Origin: an uncultured Clostridia bacterium | GTDB taxonomy: Bacteria > Bacillota > Clostridia > Oscillospirales > Ruminococcaceae | NCBI GenBank assembly: GCA_945867255.1 | Contig: CAMBHV010000065.1 | Coordinates: forward strand, 1 to 7,086 | Length of the DNA stretch: 7,086 bases | Reading direction: 5' to 3' | The notes under the pieces: generated by a model | What the model was told of the DNA's origin: nothing | Database searches by the model: none | Seen by the model: the letters and a program-made list of their open reading frames with translations, nothing else | Shown: in pieces, positions 1 through 6,320 of the stretch | How positions within the stretch are numbered: position 1 is the first letter of the stretch | How the letters are laid out: each line of letters starts with the position of its first letter | Program-made: the position numbers and the translations under genes

Positions 1-250
1 CACCGCGCGCGGTGAGGATGATCACAGGAACATCCAGCCCGCGCAGGCGCATTTCCTTCAGGCAGGTCATACCGTCCATAAACGGCATCATCACATCCAG
101 GATCACCAGATCCACCCCGCCCGCCGACACTGCAGCAAGCGCAGCAGCACCGTCTGAAGCTTCCGCACACTGAAAGCCCTCGTGCTGCAGATGCTCTCGA
201 ATCAGTTCTCGAATACGCGGTTCATCATCCGCGATCAATATCTTTGCCAT
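1..250 (-). CDS. Response regulator, receiver domain (5' part of gene; rest lies beyond the left edge)
   Basis: The reverse strand reads from an ATG at 250-248 through 83 open codons to the window edge. The protein opens MAKILIADDEPRIRELI and is a classic CheY-like receiver domain. The acidic pocket is Asp8/Asp9, the phospho-acceptor is Asp52 in LVILDVMMPFMDG, and the switch Thr80 lies in ILTARG. The conserved Lys and any DNA-binding output domain are off the window. The style (ILDVMMPxMDG) is that of OmpR/PhoB-type transcription regulators, so a winged-helix output domain and a downstream sensor kinase are expected but not seen. The start is supported by a GGGAGGG Shine-Dalgarno sequence (complement of 258-264) 7 bases upstream. 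It is transcribed divergently from the phosphodiesterase gene. The receiver assignment is firm; the subfamily is inferred. Confidence 0.93.
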   Translation of the reverse strand, partial: MAKILIADDEPRIRELIREHLQHEGFQCAEASDGAAALAAVSAGGVDLVILDVMMPFMDGMTCLKEMRLRGLDVPVIILTARG

Positions 251-410
251 TGTGAAACCCTCCCTGTTGCCGGCACTCCCGGCAGTTTTTCCACATGCAG
301 CCCTTCCGGGTGCACGACACATATTTTTCTTTGTCTTTTTAATACTACCTGTTTGATATGTCCAAATTGTGAAGATGTCCCCGATTTTCCTGAATTTGTG
401 AAAGAAAAGC

Positions 411-439
411 TTTACCCAGGCCACTTCGGGCGGTAAAAT
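411..439 (+). promoter_or_regulatory. Candidate sigma-A promoter for the phosphodiesterase-yaaA pair
   Basis: TTTACC at 411-416 and TAAAAT at 434-439 are separated by exactly 17 bases. The -10 element matches consensus at 5 of 6 positions and the -35 at 4 of 6. It would give a leader of about 60 bases ahead of the ATG at 510. Nothing better was found on the plus strand between the two divergent genes. No convincing promoter for the minus-strand response regulator was identified. Confidence 0.4.
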
Positions 440-475
440 AAGGGCGGCCCGGCGTAAGTGGGTCAATGTATCATG

Positions 476-493
476 GCGGCAGGCAGCTGCCGC
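476..493 (+). promoter_or_regulatory. Perfect GC-rich hairpin just upstream of the phosphodiesterase RBS
   Basis: GCGGCAG (476-482) pairs perfectly with CTGCCGC (487-493) around a 4-base GCAG loop. It ends 3 bases before the TGAGGG ribosome binding site at 497-502. No T-run follows, so it is not an intrinsic terminator. Its position would let it influence ribosome access or mRNA stability; any function is inference. Confidence 0.5.
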
Positions 494-509
494 AAGTGAG
501 GGATATGCA

Positions 510-1355
510 ATGGAAATCATTCTACTTTGTGCCGTCATCGTGCTGGTGGCCGTTTGGTTCTGCATTCGGCCCGGCAGTTATACTGCGGCACAGGCCGCAC
601 CATTTTACGGGTTGAACCACGCACATCGCGGCCTGTATAAAAAAGATCAAAGCGTACCGGAAAACAGCCTGCCGGCTTTTGCCGCCGCCGTGGCCGGCGG
701 ATATGGCATAGAACTGGACATTCAGCTCTCCAAAGATGGCGAAGTGGTGGTGTTCCATGACGATACGCTGGAGCGCATGTGCGGTGTAAAAGGCCGTGTA
801 GACGAATATACCTTAGCACAGCTGCGTGAGATGCCGCTGGCTGGCAGCGCCCTGCATATGCCTCTACTGACAGAAGTGTTCGACACCGTAGCCGGAAAAG
901 TTCCACTGATCATTGAGTTGAAAACAGGCCCACACAATGCCCAGCTGTGTGAAAAGGGCCTTGCCTTAATGCGCACCTATACCACCCGGTATGGTGGCGC
1001 GTTCTGTATAGAAAGTTTTGATGCACGCATTGTAGCCTGGTTTCGTAAACATGCACCGGACATCCTGCGCGGCCAGCTTACCGACGCGCCGCATGCACTT
1101 GGCAGCGGGCACCCTGTTTGGGATGTGATCAACGGGAATGTGCTTTCCAATGTAATCGCCCGCCCGCAATTTATTGCACACGGGCCAGGCCGAAAAACTC
1201 CGTTCGTACGTTTTGCTGAAGCATGCGGCGCCATGCCCATATACTGGACGGCGCGCCCCGATGATGACATTGCCTCTTTACAGGAACAGTATGATGCGGT
1301 GATCTTTGAACACTATCTTCCCGCTCCTCACTATAAACAGGATACAATCTCATGA
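510..1355 (+). CDS. Membrane-anchored glycerophosphodiester phosphodiesterase (GDPD family)
   Basis: This 281-residue protein belongs to the GDPD (GlpQ/UgpQ) family, which hydrolyses glycerophosphodiesters to sn-glycerol 3-phosphate and an alcohol in phospholipid turnover or scavenging. Visible motifs are HRG at 39-41 (catalytic His39), PENSLPAF at 50-57, metal ligands Glu68 and Asp70 in ELDIQLSKDG, His83 in VVFHDD, and Glu136 in IIELK. The C-terminal region keeps IYWTARPDD and VIFEHYLP. Residues 3-19 are a strongly hydrophobic segment with no lipobox or obvious cleavage site, so the enzyme is probably tethered to the membrane by its N-terminus; which face it acts on is not clear. A TGAGGG ribosome binding site at 497-502 lies 7 bases before the ATG. 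The stop overlaps the start of the YaaA gene (ATGA), so the two are probably translationally coupled. Family is secure; exact substrate is unknown. Confidence 0.95.
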   Translation: MEIILLCAVIVLVAVWFCIRPGSYTAAQAAPFYGLNHAHRGLYKKDQSVPENSLPAFAAAVAGGYGIELDIQLSKDGEVVVFHDDTLERMCGVKGRVDEYTLAQLREMPLAGSALHMPLLTEVFDTVAGKVPLIIELKTGPHNAQLCEKGLALMRTYTTRYGGAFCIESFDARIVAWFRKHAPDILRGQLTDAPHALGSGHPVWDVINGNVLSNVIARPQFIAHGPGRKTPFVRFAEACGAMPIYWTARPDDDIASLQEQYDAVIFEHYLPAPHYKQDTIS

Positions 1356-2098
1356 TAAAGGTAATCCTTTCGCCCGCTAAAAATATGGTAGAAGATTCCG
1401 ACACCCTGGCTCCTGCCGGGCAGCCAGGGTTCCTTTGCGATGCGGAATATCTTGCAAACACACTGCGCGCCATACCATACGAACAGTTTCGGCACGTAAT
1501 GGGCTGCTCTGATACACTGGCCAGGCGGGCGTTCGGGCAATATGCCGCCATGCGCCTTTCCCATGCAGCCACACCTGCTATTCTGGCATATGACGGCATT
1601 CAATACAAATACATGGCTCCACAAGTGTTTGAAGCGTCCTATTTCGACTATGTGCAACAGCATGTGCGCATTCTGTCAGGGCTGTACGGGGTGCTGAAGC
1701 CGATGGATGCCGTGGTGCCTTATCGCCTTGAAATGCAGGCAAAGCTGCGCACCCCTCGCGGCAAAGACCTTTATGAGTTCTGGGGGGAAAAACTGGCATT
1801 GGCCGTGCTGGATGAGGGCGATATTCTTTTGGACCTTGCATCGGGAGAATACTCCCGCGCCGTGCGCCGTCATTTGCCATCTGGCACAAGGTGCATCAAA
1901 TGCATATTTGGCCAGCTTTCCAAAGGAAAAGTAGTGGAAAAAGGCGTATATGTCAAAATGGCGCGCGGCGCCATGGTGCGCTGGATGGCCGAGCACAATG
2001 TGCAGCATCCGCAACAACTGCAAGCTTTCTGTGAACAGGGATATCACTTTTGTGCGCAGCGTTCTAACGAGACGGAATATGTATTCATCCGGCCATGA
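1352..2098 (+). CDS. yaaA: Peroxide stress protein YaaA (DUF328/UPF0246 family)
   Basis: This 248-residue cytoplasmic protein has the usual length of the YaaA family. Diagnostic segments are the N-terminal LSPAK at 6-10, YDGIQYKYM at 80-88, the YRLEMQ segment, DLASGEYSRAV, and a basic ARGAMVRWM stretch near the C-terminus. In Escherichia coli, YaaA is induced by OxyR and limits intracellular free iron and DNA damage during peroxide stress; DNA binding has also been reported for the family. The biochemical role in Firmicutes is not settled. The start ATG sits inside the ATGA overlap with the upstream phosphodiesterase stop, which explains the lack of a separate strong Shine-Dalgarno sequence. 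No OxyR or PerR site is evident, and expression probably follows the upstream gene. An intrinsic terminator lies about 165 bases after the stop. Confidence 0.95.
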   Translation: MIKVILSPAKNMVEDSDTLAPAGQPGFLCDAEYLANTLRAIPYEQFRHVMGCSDTLARRAFGQYAAMRLSHAATPAILAYDGIQYKYMAPQVFEASYFDYVQQHVRILSGLYGVLKPMDAVVPYRLEMQAKLRTPRGKDLYEFWGEKLALAVLDEGDILLDLASGEYSRAVRRHLPSGTRCIKCIFGQLSKGKVVEKGVYVKMARGAMVRWMAEHNVQHPQQLQAFCEQGYHFCAQRSNETEYVFIRP

Positions 2099-2501
2099 GC
2101 ACAATATGAGGGGTTCCCTAACGAAAAGCCCCCTGTTTTCTCTTATGGCCTGCCGAAAATACGTGTCGCTCAGCGGTAATGCCGTGCTTCATCTGCCGCA
2201 GGCGTAAAAACATTGCCGGTGCATCTGTGTTAGGCCAGACGCCCTTTTAAAATCAAGCAAGCAAAAAGGTGCGGAAATCCTTCGGGATTTCCGCACCTTT
2301 TTTGTTTTTCATTTCTTTACCATATAAAGCACCTCTATTTTCCCTAGCCGGCGCTATTGCCTTGTATCTCTCTTGTTTTGCGGCGCAAGGGCATTTTTCA
2401 GCTGTAAAGTTCCATTTATGCGTATGCACGAAATAGCTATATTGCGCAACATATGTGCAAAATACCAAATTTTTCACGGAAAGCTTGTGAATGTGTGGGA
2501 A
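2099..2501. other. Non-coding interval between yaaA and the transporter operon
   Basis: No convincing gene is seen here. The interval holds the 3' tail of the phosphodiesterase-yaaA transcript, the terminator at 2263-2303, and an AT-rich stretch leading to the next promoter. A minus-strand frame of 74 codons (2477-2253) runs straight through the terminator and has no recognisable family. A small inverted repeat, TTCAC at 2473-2477 and GTGAA at 2487-2491, lies upstream of the promoter and could be a protein-binding site, but the arms are only 5 bases long. Confidence 0.6.
2263..2303 (+). terminator. Intrinsic terminator after yaaA
   Basis: A perfect 18-base-pair stem (arms 2263-2280 and 2285-2302) closes on a TTCG tetraloop at 2281-2284. 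The upstream arm begins with five A residues and the downstream arm runs into a 6-T tract (2298-2303), followed by G and five more T residues. The A-run and T-run symmetry means it could also act on the minus strand. It separates the phosphodiesterase-yaaA unit from the next operon. Confidence 0.95.
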
Positions 2502-2530
2502 TTGAAGGTGTATTAAAATGATGCTATCAT
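2502..2530 (+). promoter_or_regulatory. Extended -10 sigma-A promoter of the UroD-like/ABC transporter operon
   Basis: TTGAAG at 2502-2507 and TATCAT at 2525-2530 are spaced by exactly 17 bases. A TG dinucleotide at 2522-2523 gives an extended -10 (TGCTATCAT). The -10 matches consensus at 5 of 6 positions and the -35 at 4 of 6. Transcription would begin near 2537, giving a leader of about 110 bases before the ATG at 2650. The -10 box is embedded in palindromic repeats, which suggests repression by a DNA-binding protein. Confidence 0.65.
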
Positions 2531-2553
2531 GATAATATCATTACTAATATAGT
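2518..2553. promoter_or_regulatory. Tandem palindromes over the -10 box; candidate GntR-type operator
   Basis: Two 13-base palindromes share the form ATGAT-N3-ATCAT, at 2518-2530 and 2529-2541. Their centres are 11 bases apart, about one helical turn. A third palindrome, ACTA-ATA-TAGT, follows at 2543-2553. The first covers the -10 hexamer and the second the predicted start site. Odd-spaced short palindromes of this size fit winged-helix dimers such as GntR/FCD proteins, and a broken gene of that family lies in the same operon. The pairing of regulator and site is inference. Confidence 0.55.
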
Positions 2554-2564
2554 TACTGATATGA
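2541..2564. repeat. 12-base tandem direct repeat downstream of the start site
   Basis: TTACTAATATAG (2541-2552) is followed immediately by TTACTGATATGA (2553-2564), with 9 of 12 positions identical. It overlaps the third palindrome of the candidate operator, so it may be part of the same protein-binding array or simply AT-rich chance similarity. Confidence 0.4.
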
Positions 2565-2578
2565 TTAGGATTGCCTCG

Positions 2579-2635
2579 ATGAAAATGCAAATGGATCCAG
2601 CCGGTTGCTGCCCGGCTGTGAAGAATACAAAATGA
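2579..2635 (+). CDS. Possible 18-residue leader peptide
   Basis: A short frame in the operon leader encodes MKMQMDPAGCCPAVKNTK. An AGGA at 2567-2570 lies 8 bases before the ATG, a weak but plausible ribosome binding site. The TGA stop at 2633-2635 forms the first three bases of the TGAGGAG Shine-Dalgarno sequence of the next gene, so ribosomes ending here would cover or release that site. The peptide contains adjacent Cys codons, which lie in a hairpin loop. It has no recognisable family. It may be a translated leader affecting the UroD-like gene, or a chance frame. Confidence 0.3.
   Translation: MKMQMDPAGCCPAVKNTK
2598..2618 (+). promoter_or_regulatory. Leader hairpin upstream of the UroD-like gene
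   Basis: CAGCCGG (2598-2604) pairs perfectly with CCGGCTG (2612-2618) around a 7-base loop. There is no following T-run, so this is not a terminator by itself. It lies inside the possible leader peptide and about 15 bases before the Shine-Dalgarno sequence of the next gene. Confidence 0.45.
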
Positions 2636-2649
2636 GGAGCGAATTCACC

Positions 2650-3609
2650 ATGACAAAGAAAGAACGTGTTATCGCAGCCATAGAAGGGCGCGATACAGAT
2701 GCCGTCCCTGCCTGTTTTTCCATGCATTTCCCAAAAGAGGTCAATCACGGCGAAGCAGCCGTGCGTGAGCATCTTGCCTTTTTCCAGCAGACAGATACCG
2801 ATATTCTGAAGCTGATGAATGAAAACCTGATCCCGGACATGGGGCCCATTCAGGCTCCGGAAGACTGGAAACAAGTACGCAGCATGAGCATGCACGACGA
2901 TTTCATGGTGCGCCAGATGGAGCTGGCAAAGCGTGTTCTGGACGAAAGCGATGCAAGCGCCTTTCGCGTGGGAACGCTGCACGGCATTTGTGCGTCGTCC
3001 ATTCATCCTATCGAACATCGGTACGGCTACAAACAGGTGCGTGAAATGCTGTGTGAACACCTGCGCCGCAACAAAGCCCCCGTGCTGGACGCCATGAAGC
3101 GGATCACGGATGTTCTGTGCCAGCTGGGGCGCAGCTATGTGGAAGCCGGAATGGATGGTGTATTCTATGCCTCGTTAGGCGGAGAACATCACTTTTTTAC
3201 CGACGAAGAATTCGCCGAGTATATTGAGCCGTTCGACCGGCAGATTCTTCAGGCCATCCGGGAGGCAGGTGGCTATACCATTTTGCACATCTGCAAAGAA
3301 AATCTAAATATGGAACGCTATGCAGGTTATGCCGACCTTTCCGATGTTGTAAACTGGGGCGTATATGAAGCCCCCTGTTCCCTTTCCCGCGGCCGGGAGC
3401 TTTTCCAAGGGTGCGCTGTTATGGGCGGTTTGGGCAACCATCCGGGCGATGTGCTGGTAGACGGCCCGGCAGATGCCATCCGTCAGCAGGTACAACAGGC
3501 TATTCAGCAGGCCGGGCGCACAGGCTTTATTCTGGGTGCCGACTGCACATTGCCCACAGGCACACGATATGAAAATATCCGCACTGCTGTTGAGGCAGCG
3601 CGTGCCTGA
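2650..3609 (+). CDS. UroD/MtaA-superfamily protein (probable cobalamin-dependent methyltransferase type)
   Basis: This 319-residue protein belongs to the uroporphyrinogen decarboxylase superfamily, a TIM-barrel fold that includes HemE and the methylcobalamin:thiol methyltransferases MtaA, MtbA and CmuA. It opens MTKKERVIAAIEGRDTDAVP, the usual start of the methyltransferase branch, and lacks the HemE N-terminal RQAGRY signature. It has His213-Ile-Cys215 and Cys299 in LGADCTLP, fitting the HxC-Xn-C zinc motif that activates a thiol in MtaA-type enzymes. The end, TGTRYENIRTAVEAAR, is typical of the superfamily. The ATG at 2650 was chosen over an upstream TTG at 2605 because TGAGGAG at 2633-2639 is well placed and homologues begin at MTxxERV. 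It is the first large gene of the transporter operon, 29 bases before the GntR gene. It may transfer a methyl group from or to a corrinoid or thiol, but no corrinoid protein is in the window and the substrate is unknown. Confidence 0.85.
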   Translation: MTKKERVIAAIEGRDTDAVPACFSMHFPKEVNHGEAAVREHLAFFQQTDTDILKLMNENLIPDMGPIQAPEDWKQVRSMSMHDDFMVRQMELAKRVLDESDASAFRVGTLHGICASSIHPIEHRYGYKQVREMLCEHLRRNKAPVLDAMKRITDVLCQLGRSYVEAGMDGVFYASLGGEHHFFTDEEFAEYIEPFDRQILQAIREAGGYTILHICKENLNMERYAGYADLSDVVNWGVYEAPCSLSRGRELFQGCAVMGGLGNHPGDVLVDGPADAIRQQVQQAIQQAGRTGFILGADCTLPTGTRYENIRTAVEAARA

Positions 3610-3638
3610 AGGCCGCGCGGAAAAGAAAGGGAACTATC

Positions 3639-4298
3639 ATGACGATCTATCCGGACCGTGAACCCAGAAAATCCATCAAAGATCAGGTCGCGGAAGCGAT
3701 ATTTGAAGATATCGTATGCGGGGTATATCCTCCCGGCAACGAGTTAAATTAAGGACCATTGACAAAAAACTATGTTGTCAGTAAATCGCCTGTTCGTGAA
3801 GCGCTGATCACACTGTGCCGCGACGGCGTGCTGGTAAATATCCCCCGGTTCGGCTATCAGGTTGTGCCCATCACACCTGCTCAGTTTATGGATATGCAGG
3901 AACTGCGCGTTATCGTAGAAGAAAGTGCGCTCCGCAAGACCATTCGCACGATCACACCTGCCCAGATAGCCGAGCTGGAAGAAAACGTGCATCAGGGAGA
4001 TGCCTTAGCCGAAGAAAAAAACATTGTACGGCACTGGCACAATAACATGAATTTTCATCTGTTGCTGTGCAAACAGTGCCAAAATGAGTATATTTATCAG
4101 ACTCTGGTGGGGATCCTGCGCTTTTTCTCCCGCGGGGCTTTGCAGTATTACACCCAAAGCTGGGAACAGAACAAACGCACCGATACCTCTTCGCATGGGC
4201 AGATCCTGCAAGCATTGAAGCAAGGGGATGAAGAATCTGCAGTGGCCCTGCTTCATCGTGACATTGCTTATATGGAACAGGAATTTTTGCGAAAATAG
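3639..4298 (+). pseudogene. GntR-family (FCD subfamily) transcription regulator interrupted by in-frame TAA
   Basis: Reading from ATG 3639, preceded by AAGGGA at 3627-3632, the frame gives a GntR winged-helix N-terminus: SIKDQVAEAIFEDIVCG, then YPPGNELN. Codon 38 (3750-3752) is TAA. The same frame then continues without shift through VVSKSPVREALITL (recognition helix region, about 46-59) into a complete FCD ligand-binding domain, ending at TAG 4298 after 219 codons. FCD features include QELRVIVEESALR, the NMNFH segment (136-140), SHGQILQAL and LLHRDI. In relatives the PGexLNE pattern puts Glu where the stop sits, so a single GAA-to-TAA change would explain it. Restart at TTG 3759 is possible but would remove the first part of the DNA-binding domain, and its AAGGA is only 3 bases away. 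TAA is a normal stop elsewhere in this window, so recoding is unlikely. It could also be a sequencing error or strain polymorphism. Confidence 0.9.
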
Positions 4299-4346
4299 CA
4301 GAATACAGGAAAGCAAGGCATGCGGCTTTTGTAGAAGGTATTTAGG

Positions 4347-4379
4347 GGCAGACAGCTATCCCGGCACGGGCTTTCTGCC
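4347..4379 (+). promoter_or_regulatory. Two-tier stem-loop between the regulator and the first permease gene
   Basis: An outer stem GGCAGA (4347-4352) with TCTGCC (4374-4379) encloses an inner stem CCCG (4360-4363) with CGGG (4367-4370), and AG/CT can add pairs between them. No T-run follows. It sits in the 141-base gap before the permease gene, about 50 bases before its ribosome binding site. It may protect or process the operon mRNA; function is inference. Confidence 0.45.
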
Positions 4380-4439
4380 AATGCGACCAGCCTTTATCAA
4401 ACCGTACATCCACCGCAAGCCGGAGAAAGAGGAGGAACC

Positions 4440-5396
4440 ATGAAGACAAAATATATCCTCAAGCGCCTGCTGATCGCCATTCCGACATTCTTCGGCATTA
4501 CGATCCTTGCGTACATTATCTCTTCCATGGCGCCTGGCAGCCCGCTGGACATGCTTTTGGCGGACCCGCGCATGACGGCGGAAGAGATTGCCCGGCGCGA
4601 AGTGGCACTGGGGCTAGATAAACCCGTTATTGTCCAATATTTCACATGGCTGAGCCAATTCCTTCAGGGGAATCTGGGCTTTTCGTATCGAACAGGGCGC
4701 CAGGTATTCACCATGATCAGCGAGCGTTTGGGGCCAACACTGCTTCTTACCTGCTCTTCCATGGTGCTCAGCCTTCTGGTGGCAGTTCCTCTTGGTGTAC
4801 TTGCTGCCAAGAAGCCGTATTCTGTATGGGATTATACTGCTTCCGGGTTATCTTTCTTTACGGCAGCTACCCCGAATTTCTTCGTGGGTCTGATTTTCAT
4901 CTATCTGTTTGTGGTTCAGCTGAACATCCTTCCGATGGGCGGCATGTACGACACAACCGGTGTGCGCACCTATGCCATGCTGGCCAGGCACATGATCATG
5001 CCCACCGTTGTGCTCTCATTCCAGCAGATGGGCAGTTGGATTCGATTTACGCGCAGCAGCATGCTGGAAGTACTTAGTGAAGATTATATCCGCACAGCCA
5101 AAAGCAAGGGCCTGCGCTGGAACAAAGTCGTATATCGCCATGGCCTGCGCAACGCCCTGATCCCCGTGGTAACGGAAATTGGCATGTCCATTCCCACACT
5201 GGTAGGCGGCGCTGTGGTTACAGAACAGATATTCAACTGGCCTGGTATTGGTTCCCTGATGGTACAGTCCATCAATGCACGTGATTATCCCGTGATCATG
5301 GGTATCACCGTGATGGTGGCCGCAGTGGTTCTGATTGGGAACCTTGTGGTGGATCTTGCCTATGGTTTGCTGGATCCTCGCATCAGCTACAAGTAA
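4440..5396 (+). CDS. ABC transporter permease, DppB/OppB type
   Basis: This 318-residue protein is one of the two membrane subunits of a peptide/opine/nickel-type ABC importer. The N-terminal helix (about residues 9-30) is followed by the family marker SSMAPGSPLDMLL and a conserved extracytoplasmic stretch with LGLDKPVIVQYFTWL and GNLGFSYRTG. Further hydrophobic helices and LPMGGMYD follow. The cytoplasmic EAA loop that docks on the ATPase is at 214-235 (EDYIRTAKSKGL, with Ala220 and Gly224). The C-terminus, LVVDLAYGLLDPRISYK, is standard for the family, and the length is normal. GAGGAGG at 4429-4435 lies 4 bases before the ATG. The partner permease begins 18 bases after the stop. The family is certain, but the solute cannot be read from the permease sequence, so no Dpp, Opp or Nik name is assigned. 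Confidence 0.96.
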   Translation: MKTKYILKRLLIAIPTFFGITILAYIISSMAPGSPLDMLLADPRMTAEEIARREVALGLDKPVIVQYFTWLSQFLQGNLGFSYRTGRQVFTMISERLGPTLLLTCSSMVLSLLVAVPLGVLAAKKPYSVWDYTASGLSFFTAATPNFFVGLIFIYLFVVQLNILPMGGMYDTTGVRTYAMLARHMIMPTVVLSFQQMGSWIRFTRSSMLEVLSEDYIRTAKSKGLRWNKVVYRHGLRNALIPVVTEIGMSIPTLVGGAVVTEQIFNWPGIGSLMVQSINARDYPVIMGITVMVAAVVLIGNLVVDLAYGLLDPRISYK

Positions 5397-5414
5397 GAAG
5401 GGAGGAGCGTGCAC

Positions 5415-6296
5415 ATGAACAAACAGGCACGTGCGAATGGCGGTATCAAAGCCACCTATTTTCGCAATGTACTGGAGCGCTTCACCGCGCATAAGCTTGC
5501 CGTAGCAGGGCTGATCATCCTTCTTGTGGAGATCGTTCTGGTTCTGGTGCTTCCCCCGCTGCTGCATCTGGACCCATACACCTCTGACCCGGTTGCCTTC
5601 GGCGCCCCACCAAGTGCAGAGCATGTGCTTGGCACGGATGATGTCGGGCGTGACCTTCTGGCACGCCTTGTCTATGGCGGCCGTGTATCGTTGCTGGTTG
5701 GCTTGTTTTCCACCTTCATCAGCCTGATACTTGGTGTTCCGCTTGGGCTGATCGCCGGGTTTTACCGCAAATTGCCGGAAATTATCATCATGCGTGTGGC
5801 TGACATTTTTATGTCGTTTCCGGCTATGATCCTGGTTTTGGTGCTGGTGGCGGTCGTAGGTCCATCCGTATGGTCCGTAACACTTGTTATTGGCGTGATG
5901 GGCTGGCCGCAATTTGCGCGCCTGATTTATGGCAATGTCCTGTCGGTTCGGGAAAAGGAATATGTGGAGTCGGCGCGCGCCATAGGCACAAAAAACCTGG
6001 ACATCATTATAAAATATGTTTTGCCTAATACCTTTACACCCGTTTTAATTGCCATGACATTTCGCACCGCGCAGGCTATTATCATGGAATCTTCCCTTAG
6101 CTTCCTGGGCATGGGGGTACAGCCACCGCAGGCTTCCTGGGGCAACATGATGTATGATGCGCAATCCATCACCGTACTTTCCACCCGGCCCTGGATGTGG
6201 GTGCCGCCAGGCATTTGCCTGATTCTGACGGTGTTGAGCATCAATTTCTTCGGTGATGGCGTACGAGATGCTTTGGACCCGAAAATGAAAATATAA
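5415..6296 (+). CDS. ABC transporter permease, DppC/OppC type
   Basis: This is the second membrane subunit of the importer, 293 residues from ATG 5415. The protein has an N-terminal cytoplasmic stretch and first helix (about 30-55), then HVLGTDDVGRDLLARLVYGGRVSL, the hallmark of DppC-type permeases. MRVADIFMSFPAMIL, the EAA loop EYVESARAIG (182-191, with Ala187 and Gly191) and SSLSFLGMGVQPPQASWG follow. The C-terminus LSINFFGDGVRDALDPKMK is also typical. An alternative GTG at 5409 would add two residues, but the GGGAGGAG ribosome binding site (5400-5407) is almost touching it and is correctly spaced (7 bases) for ATG 5415. It should pair with the upstream permease and two ATPases that are not in the window. 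Confidence 0.96.
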   Translation: MNKQARANGGIKATYFRNVLERFTAHKLAVAGLIILLVEIVLVLVLPPLLHLDPYTSDPVAFGAPPSAEHVLGTDDVGRDLLARLVYGGRVSLLVGLFSTFISLILGVPLGLIAGFYRKLPEIIIMRVADIFMSFPAMILVLVLVAVVGPSVWSVTLVIGVMGWPQFARLIYGNVLSVREKEYVESARAIGTKNLDIIIKYVLPNTFTPVLIAMTFRTAQAIIMESSLSFLGMGVQPPQASWGNMMYDAQSITVLSTRPWMWVPPGICLILTVLSINFFGDGVRDALDPKMKI

Positions 6297-6320
6297 GTTT
6301 GCTCTTTCCATTGTACCCAT

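Noticed and set aside
182..436. Plus-strand frame of 84 codons at the left edge
   Set aside because: It overlaps the response regulator gene in antisense and continues into the divergent promoter region; it has no family resemblance or ribosome binding site.
2109..2140. Possible second terminator right after yaaA (AGGGG/CCCCT with T-rich tail)
   Set aside because: Only five clean base pairs around a 16-base loop; the 18-base-pair terminator at 2263-2303 is far better.
2253..2477. Minus-strand frame of 74 codons in the intergenic region
   Set aside because: It reads through the intrinsic terminator, has no recognisable family or convincing ribosome binding site, and its composition looks like non-coding AT-rich DNA.
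2605..2649. Upstream TTG start giving the UroD-like protein 15 extra residues
   Set aside because: The extra residues do not resemble the family, and a well-placed TGAGGAG favours ATG 2650.
3750..3752. Readthrough or recoding of TAA in the GntR frame
   Set aside because: TAA ends both permease genes in this window and no recoding element is visible, so a nonsense mutation is simpler.
4381..4443. 20-codon frame whose TGA overlaps the ATG of the first permease (ATGA)
   Set aside because: It has no ribosome binding site of its own, and its terminal Glu run is just the permease Shine-Dalgarno sequence read as codons.
5016..5912. Long minus-strand frame (298 codons) opposite the two permease genes
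   Set aside because: It is antisense to two unmistakable permeases, is rich in His and Gln as expected from reverse reading of membrane-protein codons, and resembles no family.
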